From: Kribbella sp. ALI-6-A
GTDB taxonomy: Bacteria; Actinomycetota; Actinomycetes; Propionibacteriales; Kribbellaceae
Direction of reading: 5' to 3'
DNA: 64,000 nt
NCBI RefSeq assembly: GCF_001984195.1
Contig: NZ_MTQN01000010.1
Span: 620,001 to 684,000, forward strand
Shown: in pieces, positions 8,901 through 18,553 of the stretch
Position numbering within the stretch: the first letter of the stretch is position 1
Layout: the number at the start of each line of letters is the position of its first letter
Program-made: the position numbers and the translations under genes
The notes under the pieces: model-generated
The model's input: the letters and a program-made list of their open reading frames with translations, nothing else
Databases searched by the model: none
What the model was told of the DNA's origin: nothing

Positions 8901-9457
8901 GTGTGCTGGGGGCCGACGGTCGGCCCCGGTGCGACTGGGCGGTCTCGGCACCGGAGTACGTCGCCTACCACGACGACGAGTGGGGCCGGGAGATCCGCGA
9001 CGACCGCGGGTTGTTCGAGCGGATGACGCTGGAGGGCTTCCAGTCGGGGCTGTCGTGGATCACGATCCTGCGGAAGCGGGAGAACTTCCGGCGCGCGTTC
9101 GCCGGGTTCGACCCGGTGGTGGTCGCGGCGTACGGGGACGACGACCGGGCCCGGCTGATGGGCGACACCGGGATCGTGCGGAACCGGGCGAAGGTGAACG
9201 CGACGATCACCAACGCCCGGGCCTTGCTGGAGCTCGCGCCGGGGGAGCTGACGGAGTTGCTCTGGTCGTTCCAGCCCGACCAGCAGCCGGTACCGCAGAC
9301 GCTGGCCGACGTCCCGGCGACAACCCCGGAGTCGGTCGCGATGGCGAAGGCGCTGAAGAAGAAGGGCTTCGTGTTCGTCGGCCCGACGACCGCCTACGCG
9401 CTGATGCAGGCGACCGGGATCGTCAACGACCACCTGGCCGACTGCATCGCGCGCTGA
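8897..9457 (+). CDS. tag: DNA-3-methyladenine glycosylase I
   Basis: 186 residues matching the Tag family: RCDWAVSAPEYVAYHDDEWG at the N-terminus, the helical core with LEGFQSGLSWITILRKRENF, and the C-terminal H-x-C pair that completes the zinc site (NDHLADCIAR). It excises 3-methyladenine from alkylated DNA in base excision repair. GTG start; the first codon overlaps the previous stop (GTGA), so it is coupled to the DivIVA-like gene. Confidence 0.93.
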   Translation: MSVLGADGRPRCDWAVSAPEYVAYHDDEWGREIRDDRGLFERMTLEGFQSGLSWITILRKRENFRRAFAGFDPVVVAAYGDDDRARLMGDTGIVRNRAKVNATITNARALLELAPGELTELLWSFQPDQQPVPQTLADVPATTPESVAMAKALKKKGFVFVGPTTAYALMQATGIVNDHLADCIAR

Positions 9458-9464
9458 CCGCGGC

Positions 9465-10256
9465 TCACTTGCCTTCGAACACCGGCTTCTGCTTCGCGAC
9501 GAACGAAGCCACCGCGTTGCGGTGATCTTCGGTGCTGCCGGTCGCCTGCATCTTGCCGGCCTCGAACGCCAGCGACTCCTCCAGCGTGTGCGACGCCGAG
9601 TACGCCAGCGACTGACGCACCGCGCCGTACGCCTGCGTAGGACCAGCGGCCAGCTTCGATGCCAGCTCCGCGGTGGCAGCCTCCAGCTCAGCAGCCGGTA
9701 CGACGCTCGTCGCCAGCCCCAGCGTCAACGCCTCGGTAGCAGGAATCGTCCGCGGGAAGTACAGCAGCTCCGTCGCCTTCGCCTGGCCGATCAGCCGGGG
9801 CAGCGTCCACGAGATCCCCGTGTCGCAGGACAGCGCGATGCCGGTGAAGGCCAGGTTGAAGCCGGCCGTGTCGGCCACCACGCGGAAGTCGCAGGCGAAC
9901 GCCATCGACGCGCCCGCGCCGGCCGCCACGCCGTTCAGCGACGCGATCACCGGCTTCGGCATCTCGGCCAGCGCCATCGCGATCGGGGCGTAGTGGTCGG
10001 GCACCGTCGACCAGAGCGCGTCCAGGTCTCCTGCCTCGAGCAGCCCGATGTGCTCCTTCAGGTCCTGCCCGACACAGAACGCCCGGCCGGTGCCGGTCAG
10101 CACGACGCACCGGACCGCCGGGTCCTCGGCCGCTGACCGGACCGTGTCTCGCAGCGCGACCTTCGTCGCGGTGTCCAGCGAGTTCATCGCGTCCGGTCGG
10201 TTCAGCCTGATCGTGCCGACGCCCTCGGTCACGTCGTACACCACAGAGTCACTCAT
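9465..10256 (-). CDS. Enoyl-CoA hydratase/isomerase family protein
   Basis: 263-residue crotonase-fold protein. The oxyanion-hole segments are visible (GRAFCVGQDLKEH about 60-72; NGVAAGAGASMAFACDFRV about 107-125). It is 33 bp downstream of and co-directional with a PaaX regulator, which suggests a role in phenylacetate or a related aromatic acyl-CoA beta-oxidation branch (PaaG/PaaF-like). No other paa genes are in the window, so the pathway link is inference. Confidence 0.88.
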   Translation of the reverse strand: MSDSVVYDVTEGVGTIRLNRPDAMNSLDTATKVALRDTVRSAAEDPAVRCVVLTGTGRAFCVGQDLKEHIGLLEAGDLDALWSTVPDHYAPIAMALAEMPKPVIASLNGVAAGAGASMAFACDFRVVADTAGFNLAFTGIALSCDTGISWTLPRLIGQAKATELLYFPRTIPATEALTLGLATSVVPAAELEAATAELASKLAAGPTQAYGAVRQSLAYSASHTLEESLAFEAGKMQATGSTEDHRNAVASFVAKQKPVFEGK

Positions 10257-10289
10257 CGTTGCCGGCTCCCAACGCTCGGTACGGAAAGG

Positions 10290-11105
10290 TCAGTGAACAG
10301 TCAGGCAGTTGTCGACGAAACGCCCGGCCGCGTGGCTCAGCCGCGCGGCGTGAAAATCGAAGAACGACGCGGCCCGCGCACCGGCCCAATCGGCCGGCAA
10401 CAGCTCGGCCGGAAGGCCCGGATCGACGAACAGGAACTTGCGCCATTCGTGCACCAGTTCCGACCGTACGGCGAACGCCTGTTCGTCGCTCACCTCGCCG
10501 TCGGCCTTCGCCACCAGAGCCGTCGCCTCGACCAGCCAGGCGTCGTACGCGGCGCCCAGTTCGTCGAGCTTCCAGACCCGCCGGGCGAAGGCCACCGCGT
10601 CGTTGTCGACCGGCGCGCGGAACCGGTCCGCGGCGATCCCTTCGGCGGCCAGGATCTGGTCGACCTCGGTGTCGTTGCGCAGCCCGACCCAGGCGCCGTC
10701 GGACAGCGGAGCCCAACCCAGGAAGGAAAGTTGGCTCACCAGTTGCTCACGGCGACGAGCGTTCGGCACCTCGCGCAGGATGCACAGATGCCAGTGCCGA
10801 TCCCATCCGCCGGCCGCCGGGGCGGCGTCCGAACCGTCGCCGGCCTGGTCGGTCCGGTAGATCCGGACCGCCGCGTCGTCGAGCCGGCGACGTGCCCGGG
10901 TGGTCAACGCGTACCCGGGCTGGCCGTCGGTCCGGACCGGTTCGAGCCAGCCCTGCCGGACCATCCGCGACACGGCCGTGCGGACCGCCGGCGGCTGCAC
11001 GCCCAGCGGCGCGAGCAGCCGCACCAGGGCAGCCACGGGAGCCCGCGCGCCGCGGGCGCGCAGGTGGTCGCCGTAGAGGTCGAAAAGGGCTGATCGGGCG
11101 TGCAC
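10290..11105 (-). CDS. PaaX family transcriptional regulator
   Basis: 271 residues from the GTG at 11105 (HARSALFDLYGDHLRARG), which is where homologues begin; the open frame runs further upstream but without family resemblance. The winged-helix N-terminus includes APLGVQPPAVRTAVSRMVRQ, and the long C-terminal PaaX effector domain follows. The family represses phenylacetyl-CoA catabolic genes and is released by the CoA thioester. It is transcribed as a two-gene unit with the enoyl-CoA hydratase. Confidence 0.9.
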   Translation of the reverse strand: MHARSALFDLYGDHLRARGARAPVAALVRLLAPLGVQPPAVRTAVSRMVRQGWLEPVRTDGQPGYALTTRARRRLDDAAVRIYRTDQAGDGSDAAPAAGGWDRHWHLCILREVPNARRREQLVSQLSFLGWAPLSDGAWVGLRNDTEVDQILAAEGIAADRFRAPVDNDAVAFARRVWKLDELGAAYDAWLVEATALVAKADGEVSDEQAFAVRSELVHEWRKFLFVDPGLPAELLPADWAGARAASFFDFHAARLSHAAGRFVDNCLTVH

Positions 11106-11287
11106 GAGACCTGAGTCTGCCGTATGGTGCGCGGCTCTGGCCTCGGATCGGGGATAATGGGTCCTGATACACACACTGCGATAACGCGCCGACGGCGCAT
11201 CACCGCGTGGCGCCGGCGACGGACACCGCGCGGTGTCGTCGCTCAAAACCGATGAGGACAGTATCCGATGAGGGAAGGGGTGCGCGC

Positions 11288-11455
11288 ATGGCGGCGATGA
11301 AGCCGCGGACGGGCGATGGTCCGCTCGAGGTCACCAAGGAGGGCCGGGGCATCGTGATGCGGGTTCCGCTCGAGGGCGGCGGTCGGCTCGTCGTCGAGCT
11401 GAACGCGGATGAGGCGACCGAGCTGGGGAACGCGCTCAAGGCCGTGGTCGGCTAG
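11288..11455 (+). CDS. DUF3117 domain small protein
   Basis: 55 residues beginning MAAMKPRTGDGPLEVTKEGR, a strongly conserved small actinobacterial protein of unknown function. The C-terminus (ADEATELGNALKAVV) forms an acidic helix. A GGAAGGGG lies about 7 bp upstream of the ATG. A very strong hairpin terminator follows the stop by 39 bp, so the gene is probably monocistronic and well expressed. Confidence 0.93.
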   Translation: MAAMKPRTGDGPLEVTKEGRGIVMRVPLEGGGRLVVELNADEATELGNALKAVVG

Positions 11456-11494
11456 GTGATCCCCGGGGTGCCGCCTTGCGCACCCTTCGATCGA

Positions 11495-11535
11495 CAACCC
11501 CGGTGGGTGCCGGATCCCGGCACCCACCGGGGTTG
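11495..11535 (+). terminator. Rho-independent-type terminator after DUF3117
   Basis: A 17-bp perfect stem (CAACCCCGGTGGGTGCC at 11495-11511, complement at 11519-11535) with a 7-base loop, followed by TTACTT. It separates the DUF3117 gene from pepA. Confidence 0.85.
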
Positions 11536-11556
11536 TTACTTCCGCCTGGGAAGTAA
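11536..11556. repeat. Inverted repeat TTACTTCC-N5-GGAAGTAA upstream of pepA
   Basis: Perfect 8-bp arms separated by 5 bp, directly after the terminator and about 47 bp before the aminopeptidase start. It is AT-rich against the local background and could be an operator for pepA. No cognate regulator is identified. Confidence 0.4.
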
Positions 11557-11602
11557 AGTCCGGAAATATCTGACAGGTTTGATCAACCCAGTGAGGTCCC
11601 CT

Positions 11603-13120
11603 GTGGCTCGCCGAAGCGCCAAGAACGTCTTTCCGAATCTGCCGGCCGTCGCCTGGCAGCCCGGGCTCCCTGTCCACGGTGCGCCCAGCTGGGTCGTCGT
11701 GGTCGGCGAGGCCGGTCTGCCCGCCGCCGCGAAGGAGGCCGGCGAGCGGCTCGGGATCGACCTGGAGCGGCTGCTCGAGGTGCACCGCGACACCGGCTTC
11801 AGCCCGGCGGCCGGCGCCACCGCGGCGTACCCGTTGCTGTCCGGTGAGGTGACCGAGGTGCTGCTGGCCGGCGCCGGATCCGGTACGCCGGCCGAGCTGC
11901 GGCACGCCGGAGCGGCCATCGCCCGGTTCGGTCGCGGCAAGGACGAACTCACCACACTTGTTGCCGAGGGCATCGACAGCGCGGGCCTGCAGGCCTTCGC
12001 CGAGGGGCTCGTGCTCGGCTCGTTCACGTTCCACCGCAAGACCGTCGACCCGGGCCTGCCGGTGGCCGGCCGGATCACGCTGACCGACGGCTCGGACGCC
12101 GACCGGTCCGCGCCGGTCGACCGCGGCCTGGTGATCGGCCGGACCGGCTGGCTGGCGCGCCAGTACGCCACCACCCCGTCGAACGAGAAGGACCCGGCCT
12201 GGCTCGCCGCCCGGGCGACCGAGCTGGCCGCGCACGGCGGACTCGAGGTGACGGTCTGGGACGAGAAGAAGCTCGCCGCCGACGGGTTCGGCGGCATCCT
12301 CGCGGTCGGTCAGGGCTCGACCCGGCCGCCGCGGCTGATCCGGATCGACTACACCCCGGACGGCGCCGGCCCGGACACGCCGTACGTCGTACTGGTCGGC
12401 AAGGGCATTACCTACGACACCGGCGGCCTGTCGCTGAAGCCGCGCGAGTCGATGGTCTCGATGAAGCGCGACATGACCGGCGGCGGTTCGGTGATCGCCA
12501 CGATGTCCGCACTGCGCGAGCTCGGCGCGAAGGTCCGGGTCACCGGCCTGGTCTGCGCCGCGGAGAACATGCCGTCGGGCACGGCGTACCGGCCCGACGA
12601 CGTGATCCGTCACTACGGCGGCCGGACCACCGAGGTGAAGAACACCGACGCCGAGGGCCGGCTGGTCCTGGCCGACGGTCTCGCGTACGCCGTGAAGGAG
12701 CTGAAGCCGGACGCGATGGTCGACGTCGCGACGCTGACCGGCGCCATCAAGGTGTCGCTCGGTTCCATGCTGTACGGCGGCCTGTTCGCCACCGACGACG
12801 CGTTGGCGGCCCGGCTCGGCGCCGCCGGTGAGGTCTCCGGCGAGCGCCTGTGGCGGATGCCGCTGCCGGACGAGTACGCCGACCTGATCTCGACGCCGCT
12901 CGCCGACTCGGTGAACAGCTCGAAGGGTCCCGGCTCGATCACCGCCGCGCTGTTCCTGAAGAACTTCGCCGGCGACGTGCCGTGGGCCCACCTCGACCTG
13001 TCGAGCATCGCCGAGTCCCCGCGCGACGAGTACGAGTACTCGATCGGCGCCACCGGCGCTGGCGCGCGGCTGCTCACCACCTGGCTCACGTCGGACGACC
13101 CGCTCGCCGGTATCCGCTGA
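11603..13120 (+). CDS. pepA: Leucyl aminopeptidase (M17 family)
   Basis: 505 residues. It removes N-terminal residues from peptides in the cytoplasm as a hexameric two-metal enzyme. The metal and catalytic motifs are present: GKGITYDTGGLSLK near 266 and the signature NTDAEGRL near 346. GTG 11603 is chosen because GAGG lies 6 bp upstream. The frame is open to 11456, but that extension runs through the terminator hairpin and is not coding. Confidence 0.93.
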   Translation: MARRSAKNVFPNLPAVAWQPGLPVHGAPSWVVVVGEAGLPAAAKEAGERLGIDLERLLEVHRDTGFSPAAGATAAYPLLSGEVTEVLLAGAGSGTPAELRHAGAAIARFGRGKDELTTLVAEGIDSAGLQAFAEGLVLGSFTFHRKTVDPGLPVAGRITLTDGSDADRSAPVDRGLVIGRTGWLARQYATTPSNEKDPAWLAARATELAAHGGLEVTVWDEKKLAADGFGGILAVGQGSTRPPRLIRIDYTPDGAGPDTPYVVLVGKGITYDTGGLSLKPRESMVSMKRDMTGGGSVIATMSALRELGAKVRVTGLVCAAENMPSGTAYRPDDVIRHYGGRTTEVKNTDAEGRLVLADGLAYAVKELKPDAMVDVATLTGAIKVSLGSMLYGGLFATDDALAARLGAAGEVSGERLWRMPLPDEYADLISTPLADSVNSSKGPGSITAALFLKNFAGDVPWAHLDLSSIAESPRDEYEYSIGATGAGARLLTTWLTSDDPLAGIR

Positions 13121-13129
13121 GGGCGGACG

Positions 13130-13219
13130 CCCACCACTCACCAACCTCGGTCGAAGTACTCCGTGCACGCTCGGCTGATCGTCATCCGGGCCGGCTGAAC
13201 CTGCTTGGTGAGTGGTGGG
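13130..13219. repeat. Long-range inverted repeat between convergent genes
   Basis: CCCACCACTCACCAA (13130-13144) and its exact complement (13205-13219) flank a 60-base spacer between convergent pepA and the aldo/keto reductase gene. In RNA it would form a 15-bp stem from either strand, so it probably works as a bidirectional terminator. Confidence 0.55.
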
Positions 13220-13222
13220 TGT

Positions 13223-14089
13223 TCAGCTCCCGATGGTGTCCAGTTCGGCGATCGCGTCCTCCGGCAACACCAGGTCGGCGGCCGCGACGTTCTCGCGCAG
13301 GTGGGCGACCGACGACGTGCCGGGGATGACGACGCTGGTGGCGGAGCGCTGCAACAGCCAGGCCAGGGCGACCTGCTGGGGCGTGGCGTCGAGCCGCCGG
13401 GCGACGTCGGTCAGCGTGCCGGACTGCAGCGGGGTGAAGCCGCCCAGCGGGAAGTACGACGCGAAGGCGATGTTCTCCGCCGCGCACAGGTCGACCAGAG
13501 CGTCGTCCTGGCGGTTGGCCAAGTTGTAGAGGTTCTGCACGGTGACGACCGGTGCGATCGCCTGCGCCTCGGACAGCTGGTTCGCGGTGACCGTGCTCAG
13601 GCCGAGGTGCCGGATCAAGCCTTGCTTCTGCAGCTCCACCAGCGCGCCGAACTGCTCGGCGAGCGACTCCTCGATCGGTCCCTCGGGCGAGCCCATCCGG
13701 AGGTTCACCGCGTCCAGGGTGTCGACGCCGAGGTGCTCGAGGTTCTCGCGGACCTGAGCCTGCAGGTCGGCGGGGTCGCGGGACATGTTCCAGCTGCCGT
13801 CGGGCCCGCGCCGGGCGCCGACCTTGGTGATGATCTTCAGCTCGGACGGGTAAGGATGCAGCGCTTCCTTGATGATCTCGTTGGTGACGGTCGGCCCGTA
13901 GAAGTCGCTGGTGTCGATGTGGGTGATCCCGAGCTCGACCGCGGTCCGCAGGACGGCGATGGCCTGGTCACGGTCCTTCGGCGGACCGAAGACCCCCGGT
14001 CCGGCCAGCTGCATCGCGCCGTAGCCCATCCGGCTGATGACGAGGTCGTCGGCGAGCCGGAGAGCGCCGCCGGGAACGTTGTTGCTCAT
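13223..14089 (-). CDS. Aldo/keto reductase family oxidoreductase
   Basis: 288-residue TIM-barrel NADPH-dependent reductase. DTSDFYGP carries the catalytic Asp and Tyr and IITKVG the Lys. At the usual His position the sequence reads AVNLRMG, so His is replaced by Asn, as in a subset of bacterial members. The C-terminal NADP clamp is VIPGTSSVAHLREN. The ATG at 14089 has AAAGG about 6 bp upstream; the open frame extends to 14149 but starts poorly. Substrate unknown. Confidence 0.9.
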   Translation of the reverse strand: MSNNVPGGALRLADDLVISRMGYGAMQLAGPGVFGPPKDRDQAIAVLRTAVELGITHIDTSDFYGPTVTNEIIKEALHPYPSELKIITKVGARRGPDGSWNMSRDPADLQAQVRENLEHLGVDTLDAVNLRMGSPEGPIEESLAEQFGALVELQKQGLIRHLGLSTVTANQLSEAQAIAPVVTVQNLYNLANRQDDALVDLCAAENIAFASYFPLGGFTPLQSGTLTDVARRLDATPQQVALAWLLQRSATSVVIPGTSSVAHLRENVAAADLVLPEDAIAELDTIGS

Positions 14090-14213
14090 GGTGTGCCTTT
14101 CGCTGGGTCGGGCTGTCTGCCCACCTCCACTCTTCGTCGGCCCGGGCACAACTGACAGTGCCCTGCCGGTCCTGGGACTGGCAGGGCACAGGCTGTTTCG
14201 GGAGGCCGGCGGT

Positions 14214-15371
14214 TCAGCTCAGCAGTGAGCGGTAGAGCTCGACGGTCCGGTCCGCGACCGCGTCCCAGCCGAACTCGGAGACGGCGCGGGCGCGGCCGGC
14301 CTTGCCCATCGCCTCGGCCTTGGCGGGGTCGGCGACCAGTTCGTTGATGCCCTCGGCAAGCTGCCGCTCGAAGGTGGGCACGTCGTTCTCGTCGTACCGG
14401 ACGAGGGTGCCGGTGACGCCGTCGTCGACGACCTCGGGGATGCCGCCGACCGCGCTCGCGACGACGGCGGTCTCGCAGGCCATCGCCTCCAGGTTCACGA
14501 TGCCGAGCGGCTCGTAGACCGACGGGCAGCAGAACGCGAGCGCGTGCGTGAGCACCTGCCGGACGTCCTCGCGCGGCAGCATCTCCGACACCACGAACAC
14601 GCCGTCCCGGGCCGCCTTCAGCTCGTCGATCAGGGCGTCGGTCTCGGCCTTCAGCTCCGGCGTGTCCGCCGCGCCGGCGAGCAGCACCAGCTGCACCGAC
14701 GGATCCAGCTGCAGCCCGGCGCGGAGCAGGTGCGGCACGCCCTTCTGCCGGGTGATCCGGCCGACGAACGTGACGTACGGCCGGTTCAGGTCGACACCGA
14801 GCCGGTCGAGCACGTGCGTGGCCGGATCGGGATGGTAGAACTCGGCGTCGATCCCGTTCGAGATCACGTGCACCTTGGCCGGGTCGACACTCGGGTAGCA
14901 GTCCAGGACGTCGTCGCGCATGCCGCGGCTGACCGCGACGACGGCGTCCGCCGCCTCGTACGCCGTCCGCTCGGCCCAGCTCGACAGCCGATAGCCGCCG
15001 CCGAGCTGCTCGGCCTTCCACGGCCGCCGCGGCTCCAGCGAGTGCGCGGTCACGACGTGCGGTACGCCGTACAGGAGCTTGGCCCAGTGGCCGGCCATGT
15101 TCGCGTACCAGGTGTGGGAGTGCACCAGTTCGCTGTCGCCGACTCCGGCGGTCATCGTCAGGTCGGTTGACAGCACCCGGAGTGCGGCGTTGGCCGTGGC
15201 CAGCCGCTCGTCCTCCTCGGAGTGGGCGGTCGCGCCCAGCCGGGGCTCGCCCATGCAGTGCACGTCCACGTCGACGAGCCGGCGCAGCTCGCGGACCAGG
15301 AAGTCCACGTGCACACCTGCCCCGCCGTAGACGTCCGGAGGGTACTCACGCGTCAGGATGCCGACCTTCAT
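14214..15371 (-). CDS. glgA: Glycogen synthase / alpha-maltose-1-phosphate synthase (GT4)
   Basis: 385-residue actinobacterial GlgA/GlgM-type GT4 glycosyltransferase using ADP-glucose. MKVGILTREYPPDVYGGAG at the N-terminus and the E-x7-E motif in YEPLGIVNLEAMACETAV near 300 are diagnostic. It is divergent from glgC, separated only by a GNAT gene, matching the glgM/glgC neighbourhood known in mycobacteria. In that group the product is mainly maltose-1-phosphate for the GlgE pathway. The start at 15371 matches the family N-terminus; an ATG at 15383 would add four residues. Confidence 0.9.
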   Translation of the reverse strand: MKVGILTREYPPDVYGGAGVHVDFLVRELRRLVDVDVHCMGEPRLGATAHSEEDERLATANAALRVLSTDLTMTAGVGDSELVHSHTWYANMAGHWAKLLYGVPHVVTAHSLEPRRPWKAEQLGGGYRLSSWAERTAYEAADAVVAVSRGMRDDVLDCYPSVDPAKVHVISNGIDAEFYHPDPATHVLDRLGVDLNRPYVTFVGRITRQKGVPHLLRAGLQLDPSVQLVLLAGAADTPELKAETDALIDELKAARDGVFVVSEMLPREDVRQVLTHALAFCCPSVYEPLGIVNLEAMACETAVVASAVGGIPEVVDDGVTGTLVRYDENDVPTFERQLAEGINELVADPAKAEAMGKAGRARAVSEFGWDAVADRTVELYRSLLS

Positions 15372-15386
15372 GCCCCCGACCATAGA

Positions 15387-15923
15387 TCAGCTGACCTTTG
15401 TGGGCACCCAGAAACGCAACTTGCCGTGGCGCTCGTCCTCCAGCTCGCCGCCGGCGGCCTCGATCACCTTGCGGGAGGCGTCGTGGTCGGCGTCGCAGGT
15501 GAGCAGGGCCGGGTCGATGCCGAGCTCGGCGGCGATCGGAAGAGCTTGGGCGAGCATGGCGGTGGCGTGGCCCTGGCGCCGGGCGGACGGCCGTACGACG
15601 TACCCGATGTGGCCGCCGAGCTCGAGCAGCGCGGGAGTCAGGTCGTGGCGGATGGACAGGCGCCCCAGCCACTCGTCGCCGTCGGTGAACCAGAGCACGG
15701 TCTGGTGGACCAGGCCGGGCGGGAGTTCGAGGGTCTCGTCGGCCTCCGACTTGATGGCGTCGACCAGCCTGGCGAACTCCGCGGGGTCCTCGGCCTGGGC
15801 CCGGTTCCAGTCCTCGTCGAGCGCGTGCGCGCCCATCCACCGTTCCTCTTCCGGCTCCAACTCGTCCCAGGCTGCGAGGAACGATCGGTGAACGGCAGCG
15901 GTGGGCTCGACGAGGGTTGGCAT
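15387..15923 (-). CDS. GNAT family N-acetyltransferase
   Basis: 178 residues. The acetyl-CoA-binding signature reads VVRPSARRQGHATAMLAQAL at about 107-126. The C-terminus FWVPTKVS is typical of a family seen beside glg genes. It lies 15 bp upstream of glgA on the same strand, so co-transcription is likely. Substrate unknown; a role in glycogen metabolism would be inference from position only. Confidence 0.88.
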   Translation of the reverse strand: MPTLVEPTAAVHRSFLAAWDELEPEEERWMGAHALDEDWNRAQAEDPAEFARLVDAIKSEADETLELPPGLVHQTVLWFTDGDEWLGRLSIRHDLTPALLELGGHIGYVVRPSARRQGHATAMLAQALPIAAELGIDPALLTCDADHDASRKVIEAAGGELEDERHGKLRFWVPTKVS

Positions 15924-15988
15924 GTACTCAGTGTGGCGACACTCGCAAGCGTCTATTGCGAAGGGGGAAGCCCGGCTAAGGTGCGGAC

Positions 15989-17251
15989 ATGGCGAAGGCT
16001 CCCAGAGTGCTCGGAATCGTGCTGGCCGGTGGCGAGGGGAAGCGGCTGATGCCGCTCACGGCGGACCGGGCCAAACCGGCTGTGCCGTTCGGCGGGAGTT
16101 ATCGCCTGATCGACTTCGTGCTGTCGAACCTGGTCAACGCCGGGTACCGCAACCTGTGCGTGCTGACCCAGTACAAGTCGCACTCGCTGGACCGGCACGT
16201 CACGGTCACCTGGCGGATGTCGACGTTCCTGGGCAACTTCGTCACCTGTGTGCCGGCCCAGCAGCGGCTCGGCCCGCAGTGGTACCAGGGCAGCGCGGAC
16301 GCGATCTACCAGTCGATGAACCTGATCGACGACTTCCAGCCCGACATCATCGTGGTGTTCGGCGCCGACCACGTGTACCGGATGGACGCCTCCCAGATGG
16401 TCGCGGCGCACATCGAACGCGGTAACGGCGTCACCGTCGCCGGCATCCGGGTGCCGCGGGTCGAGGCCTCGGAGTTCGGCGTGATCAAGACCGGCGAGGA
16501 CGGCCACACGATCGCGGAGTTCCTGGAGAAGCCGGCCGACCCGCCGGGGCTGCCGGACTCGCCGGACGAGACGTTCGCCTCGATGGGCAACTACGTGTTC
16601 AGCGCCGACGTACTGGTCGAGGCGCTGCGCAAGGACGCCGCCAACCCGGCGTCGCGGCACGACATGGGCGGCGACATCGTCCCGATGCTGGTTGCCGAGG
16701 GCAAGGCCGGGGTCTACGACTTCAAGGACAACGATGTCCCGGGCGCACTGGACCGGGACCGCTCGTACTGGCGCGACGTGGGATCGCTGGACTCGTACCA
16801 CGAGGCCCACATGGACCTGGTCTCGATCCAGCCGGTGTTCAACCTCTACAACTCCGACTGGCCGATCTTCACCTCGCACCCGCAGCTGCCCGGTCCGAAG
16901 TTCACCGACAACGCCACGGTCGGCGAGTCGATCGTCTGTCAGGGGTCGATCGTGTCCGGGGCGTGTGTGGACCACTCGGTGCTCGGGACCAACGTGGTCG
17001 TTTCGGCCGGCGCCACGATCGAGCGCTCGGTGATCATGGACAACTGCCGGATCGGCCGGAACGTGACGCTGAAGAACGTGATCCTGGACAAGAACGTGGT
17101 GGTGCCGGATGGCGTCCAGATCGGTGTCGATCCCGATCACGACCGGCAGCGCGGGTTCACCGTGTCCAAGGGCGGTGTCACCGTGCTCGGCAAGGGCCAG
17201 GTGGTGGAACCGCTCGCCGCCGACGCGCCGGAAGAGGTCGCCGAGGCGTGA
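15989..17251 (+). CDS. glgC: Glucose-1-phosphate adenylyltransferase
   Basis: 420 residues. Makes ADP-glucose from ATP and glucose-1-phosphate. N-terminal nucleotidyltransferase motif [20 protein letters not shown], substrate loop [22 protein letters not shown], and a C-terminal left-handed beta-helix with hexapeptide repeats from about residue 300. TAAGGT lies 6 bases before the ATG with no Shine-Dalgarno, so a leaderless start is likely. The stop overlaps the kynU start (GTGA), which places the kynurenine genes in the same transcript. Confidence 0.95.
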   Translation: MAKAPRVLGIVLAGGEGKRLMPLTADRAKPAVPFGGSYRLIDFVLSNLVNAGYRNLCVLTQYKSHSLDRHVTVTWRMSTFLGNFVTCVPAQQRLGPQWYQGSADAIYQSMNLIDDFQPDIIVVFGADHVYRMDASQMVAAHIERGNGVTVAGIRVPRVEASEFGVIKTGEDGHTIAEFLEKPADPPGLPDSPDETFASMGNYVFSADVLVEALRKDAANPASRHDMGGDIVPMLVAEGKAGVYDFKDNDVPGALDRDRSYWRDVGSLDSYHEAHMDLVSIQPVFNLYNSDWPIFTSHPQLPGPKFTDNATVGESIVCQGSIVSGACVDHSVLGTNVVVSAGATIERSVIMDNCRIGRNVTLKNVILDKNVVVPDGVQIGVDPDHDRQRGFTVSKGGVTVLGKGQVVEPLAADAPEEVAEA

Positions 17252-18543
17252 CCGCCGAGGACGCGGGCCGGACCACGCCTGGCAGTGAGGCCGAGGCGCT
17301 CGCGCTCGACGCCGCGGATCCCGGGCAGCGGGAGTTGTTCGACGTACCGGCGGCCGACGGGGGGACGTATCCGGAGGTCGCGTACTTCGCGGGCAACTCG
17401 CTCGGGCTGCGGCCGAAGGCGACCCGGACCGAGTTGCTCGCCGATCTCGACGCCTGGGCCACGCTCGGCGTCGAGGGCCACTTGGAGGCCGAGCGGCCCT
17501 GGTTGCCGTACCACGAACTGCTGACCGGGCCCGCCGCCCGTCTCGTCGGAGCACTGCCGAGCGAGACCGTGGTGATGAACTCCCTCACCGTCAACCTGCA
17601 CCTGCTGATGGTCTCGTTCTACCGCCCGACCGCCGAGCGGTATCGGATCGTCATCGAGGACTCGGCCTTCCCGTCCGACAGCTACGCGGTCCGGTCGCAG
17701 GCTCGCTTCCATGGCCTCGATCCTGATGACGCGATCGTCCGGCTCCGGCCGCGCGACGGCGAGGACTGTCTGCGGACCGAGGACGTGGTCGGCAAGCTCG
17801 GCCCGGACGTCGCGCTCGTGCTGCTCGGCGGCGTCAACTACCTGACCGGCGAGCTGATGGACATCCCGGCGATCACGGCCGCGGGGCACGCCGCCGGCGC
17901 GGTGGTCGGCTGGGACCTGGCGCATGCCGCGGGCAACGTTCCGCTGCACTTGCACGACTGGGACGTCGACTTCGCCGCCTGGTGCTCGTACAAGTACCTG
18001 AACTCCGGACCGGGCGCGCTCGCCGGCGCCTATGTGCACGAGCGGCACCACGGCGGCGACCTGCCGCGGTTCGAGGGCTGGTGGAGCACCGAGCCGGCCA
18101 CGCGGTTCGAGATGGCGCCGGAGTCACGTCCGCCGCGCTCGGCCGATGCCTGGCAGGTGTCGAACCCGCCGATCTTCGCGATGAGCCCGGTCCGTACGTC
18201 GCTGGAGCTGTTCGACCGGATCGGCGTTGACGTGCTGCGGGAGCGCAGCCTGCGGCTGACGGCGTACCTGGAGCGGCTGCTCGCGGAGATCACCCCGACG
18301 CGGCCGCTGACGGTGATCACGCCGTCCGATCCGGCCCGGCGAGGTGCTCAGCTGTCGATCCGGGTCGGCGGCGGGCTACGCGCCGGGGAGCTGTGCAAGA
18401 CCCTGCGCTTCGAGTACGGCGTGATCGCCGACGCGCGCGAGCCGGACGTCGTACGGCTGGCGCCGGTGCCGTTGTACTCGCTTCACCACGACTGCTGGCG
18501 TGCGGCCCGGGCCCTGGCGGCCGCCGTACCCGAGACCGACTGA
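17248..18543 (+). CDS. kynU: Kynureninase
   Basis: 431-residue PLP enzyme that cleaves 3-hydroxykynurenine (or kynurenine) to 3-hydroxyanthranilate (or anthranilate) plus alanine. The N-terminal [14 protein letters not shown], the cofactor Asp motif [10 protein letters not shown] and the Schiff-base lysine in [10 protein letters not shown] (about residue 249) match the family. GTG start on the glgC stop. It is followed after 10 bp by the monooxygenase that makes its substrate. First gene of a seven-gene catabolic run. Confidence 0.95.
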   Translation: MTAEDAGRTTPGSEAEALALDAADPGQRELFDVPAADGGTYPEVAYFAGNSLGLRPKATRTELLADLDAWATLGVEGHLEAERPWLPYHELLTGPAARLVGALPSETVVMNSLTVNLHLLMVSFYRPTAERYRIVIEDSAFPSDSYAVRSQARFHGLDPDDAIVRLRPRDGEDCLRTEDVVGKLGPDVALVLLGGVNYLTGELMDIPAITAAGHAAGAVVGWDLAHAAGNVPLHLHDWDVDFAAWCSYKYLNSGPGALAGAYVHERHHGGDLPRFEGWWSTEPATRFEMAPESRPPRSADAWQVSNPPIFAMSPVRTSLELFDRIGVDVLRERSLRLTAYLERLLAEITPTRPLTVITPSDPARRGAQLSIRVGGGLRAGELCKTLRFEYGVIADAREPDVVRLAPVPLYSLHHDCWRAARALAAAVPETD

Positions 18544-18553
18544 CGGAGGCCAG

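Noticed and set aside
5304..8951. Very long minus-strand open frame (over 1,200 codons) opposite dapE and neighbours
   Set aside because: An antisense artefact of high GC: it crosses four well-supported plus-strand genes and its product is Arg/Gly/Leu-rich without motifs.
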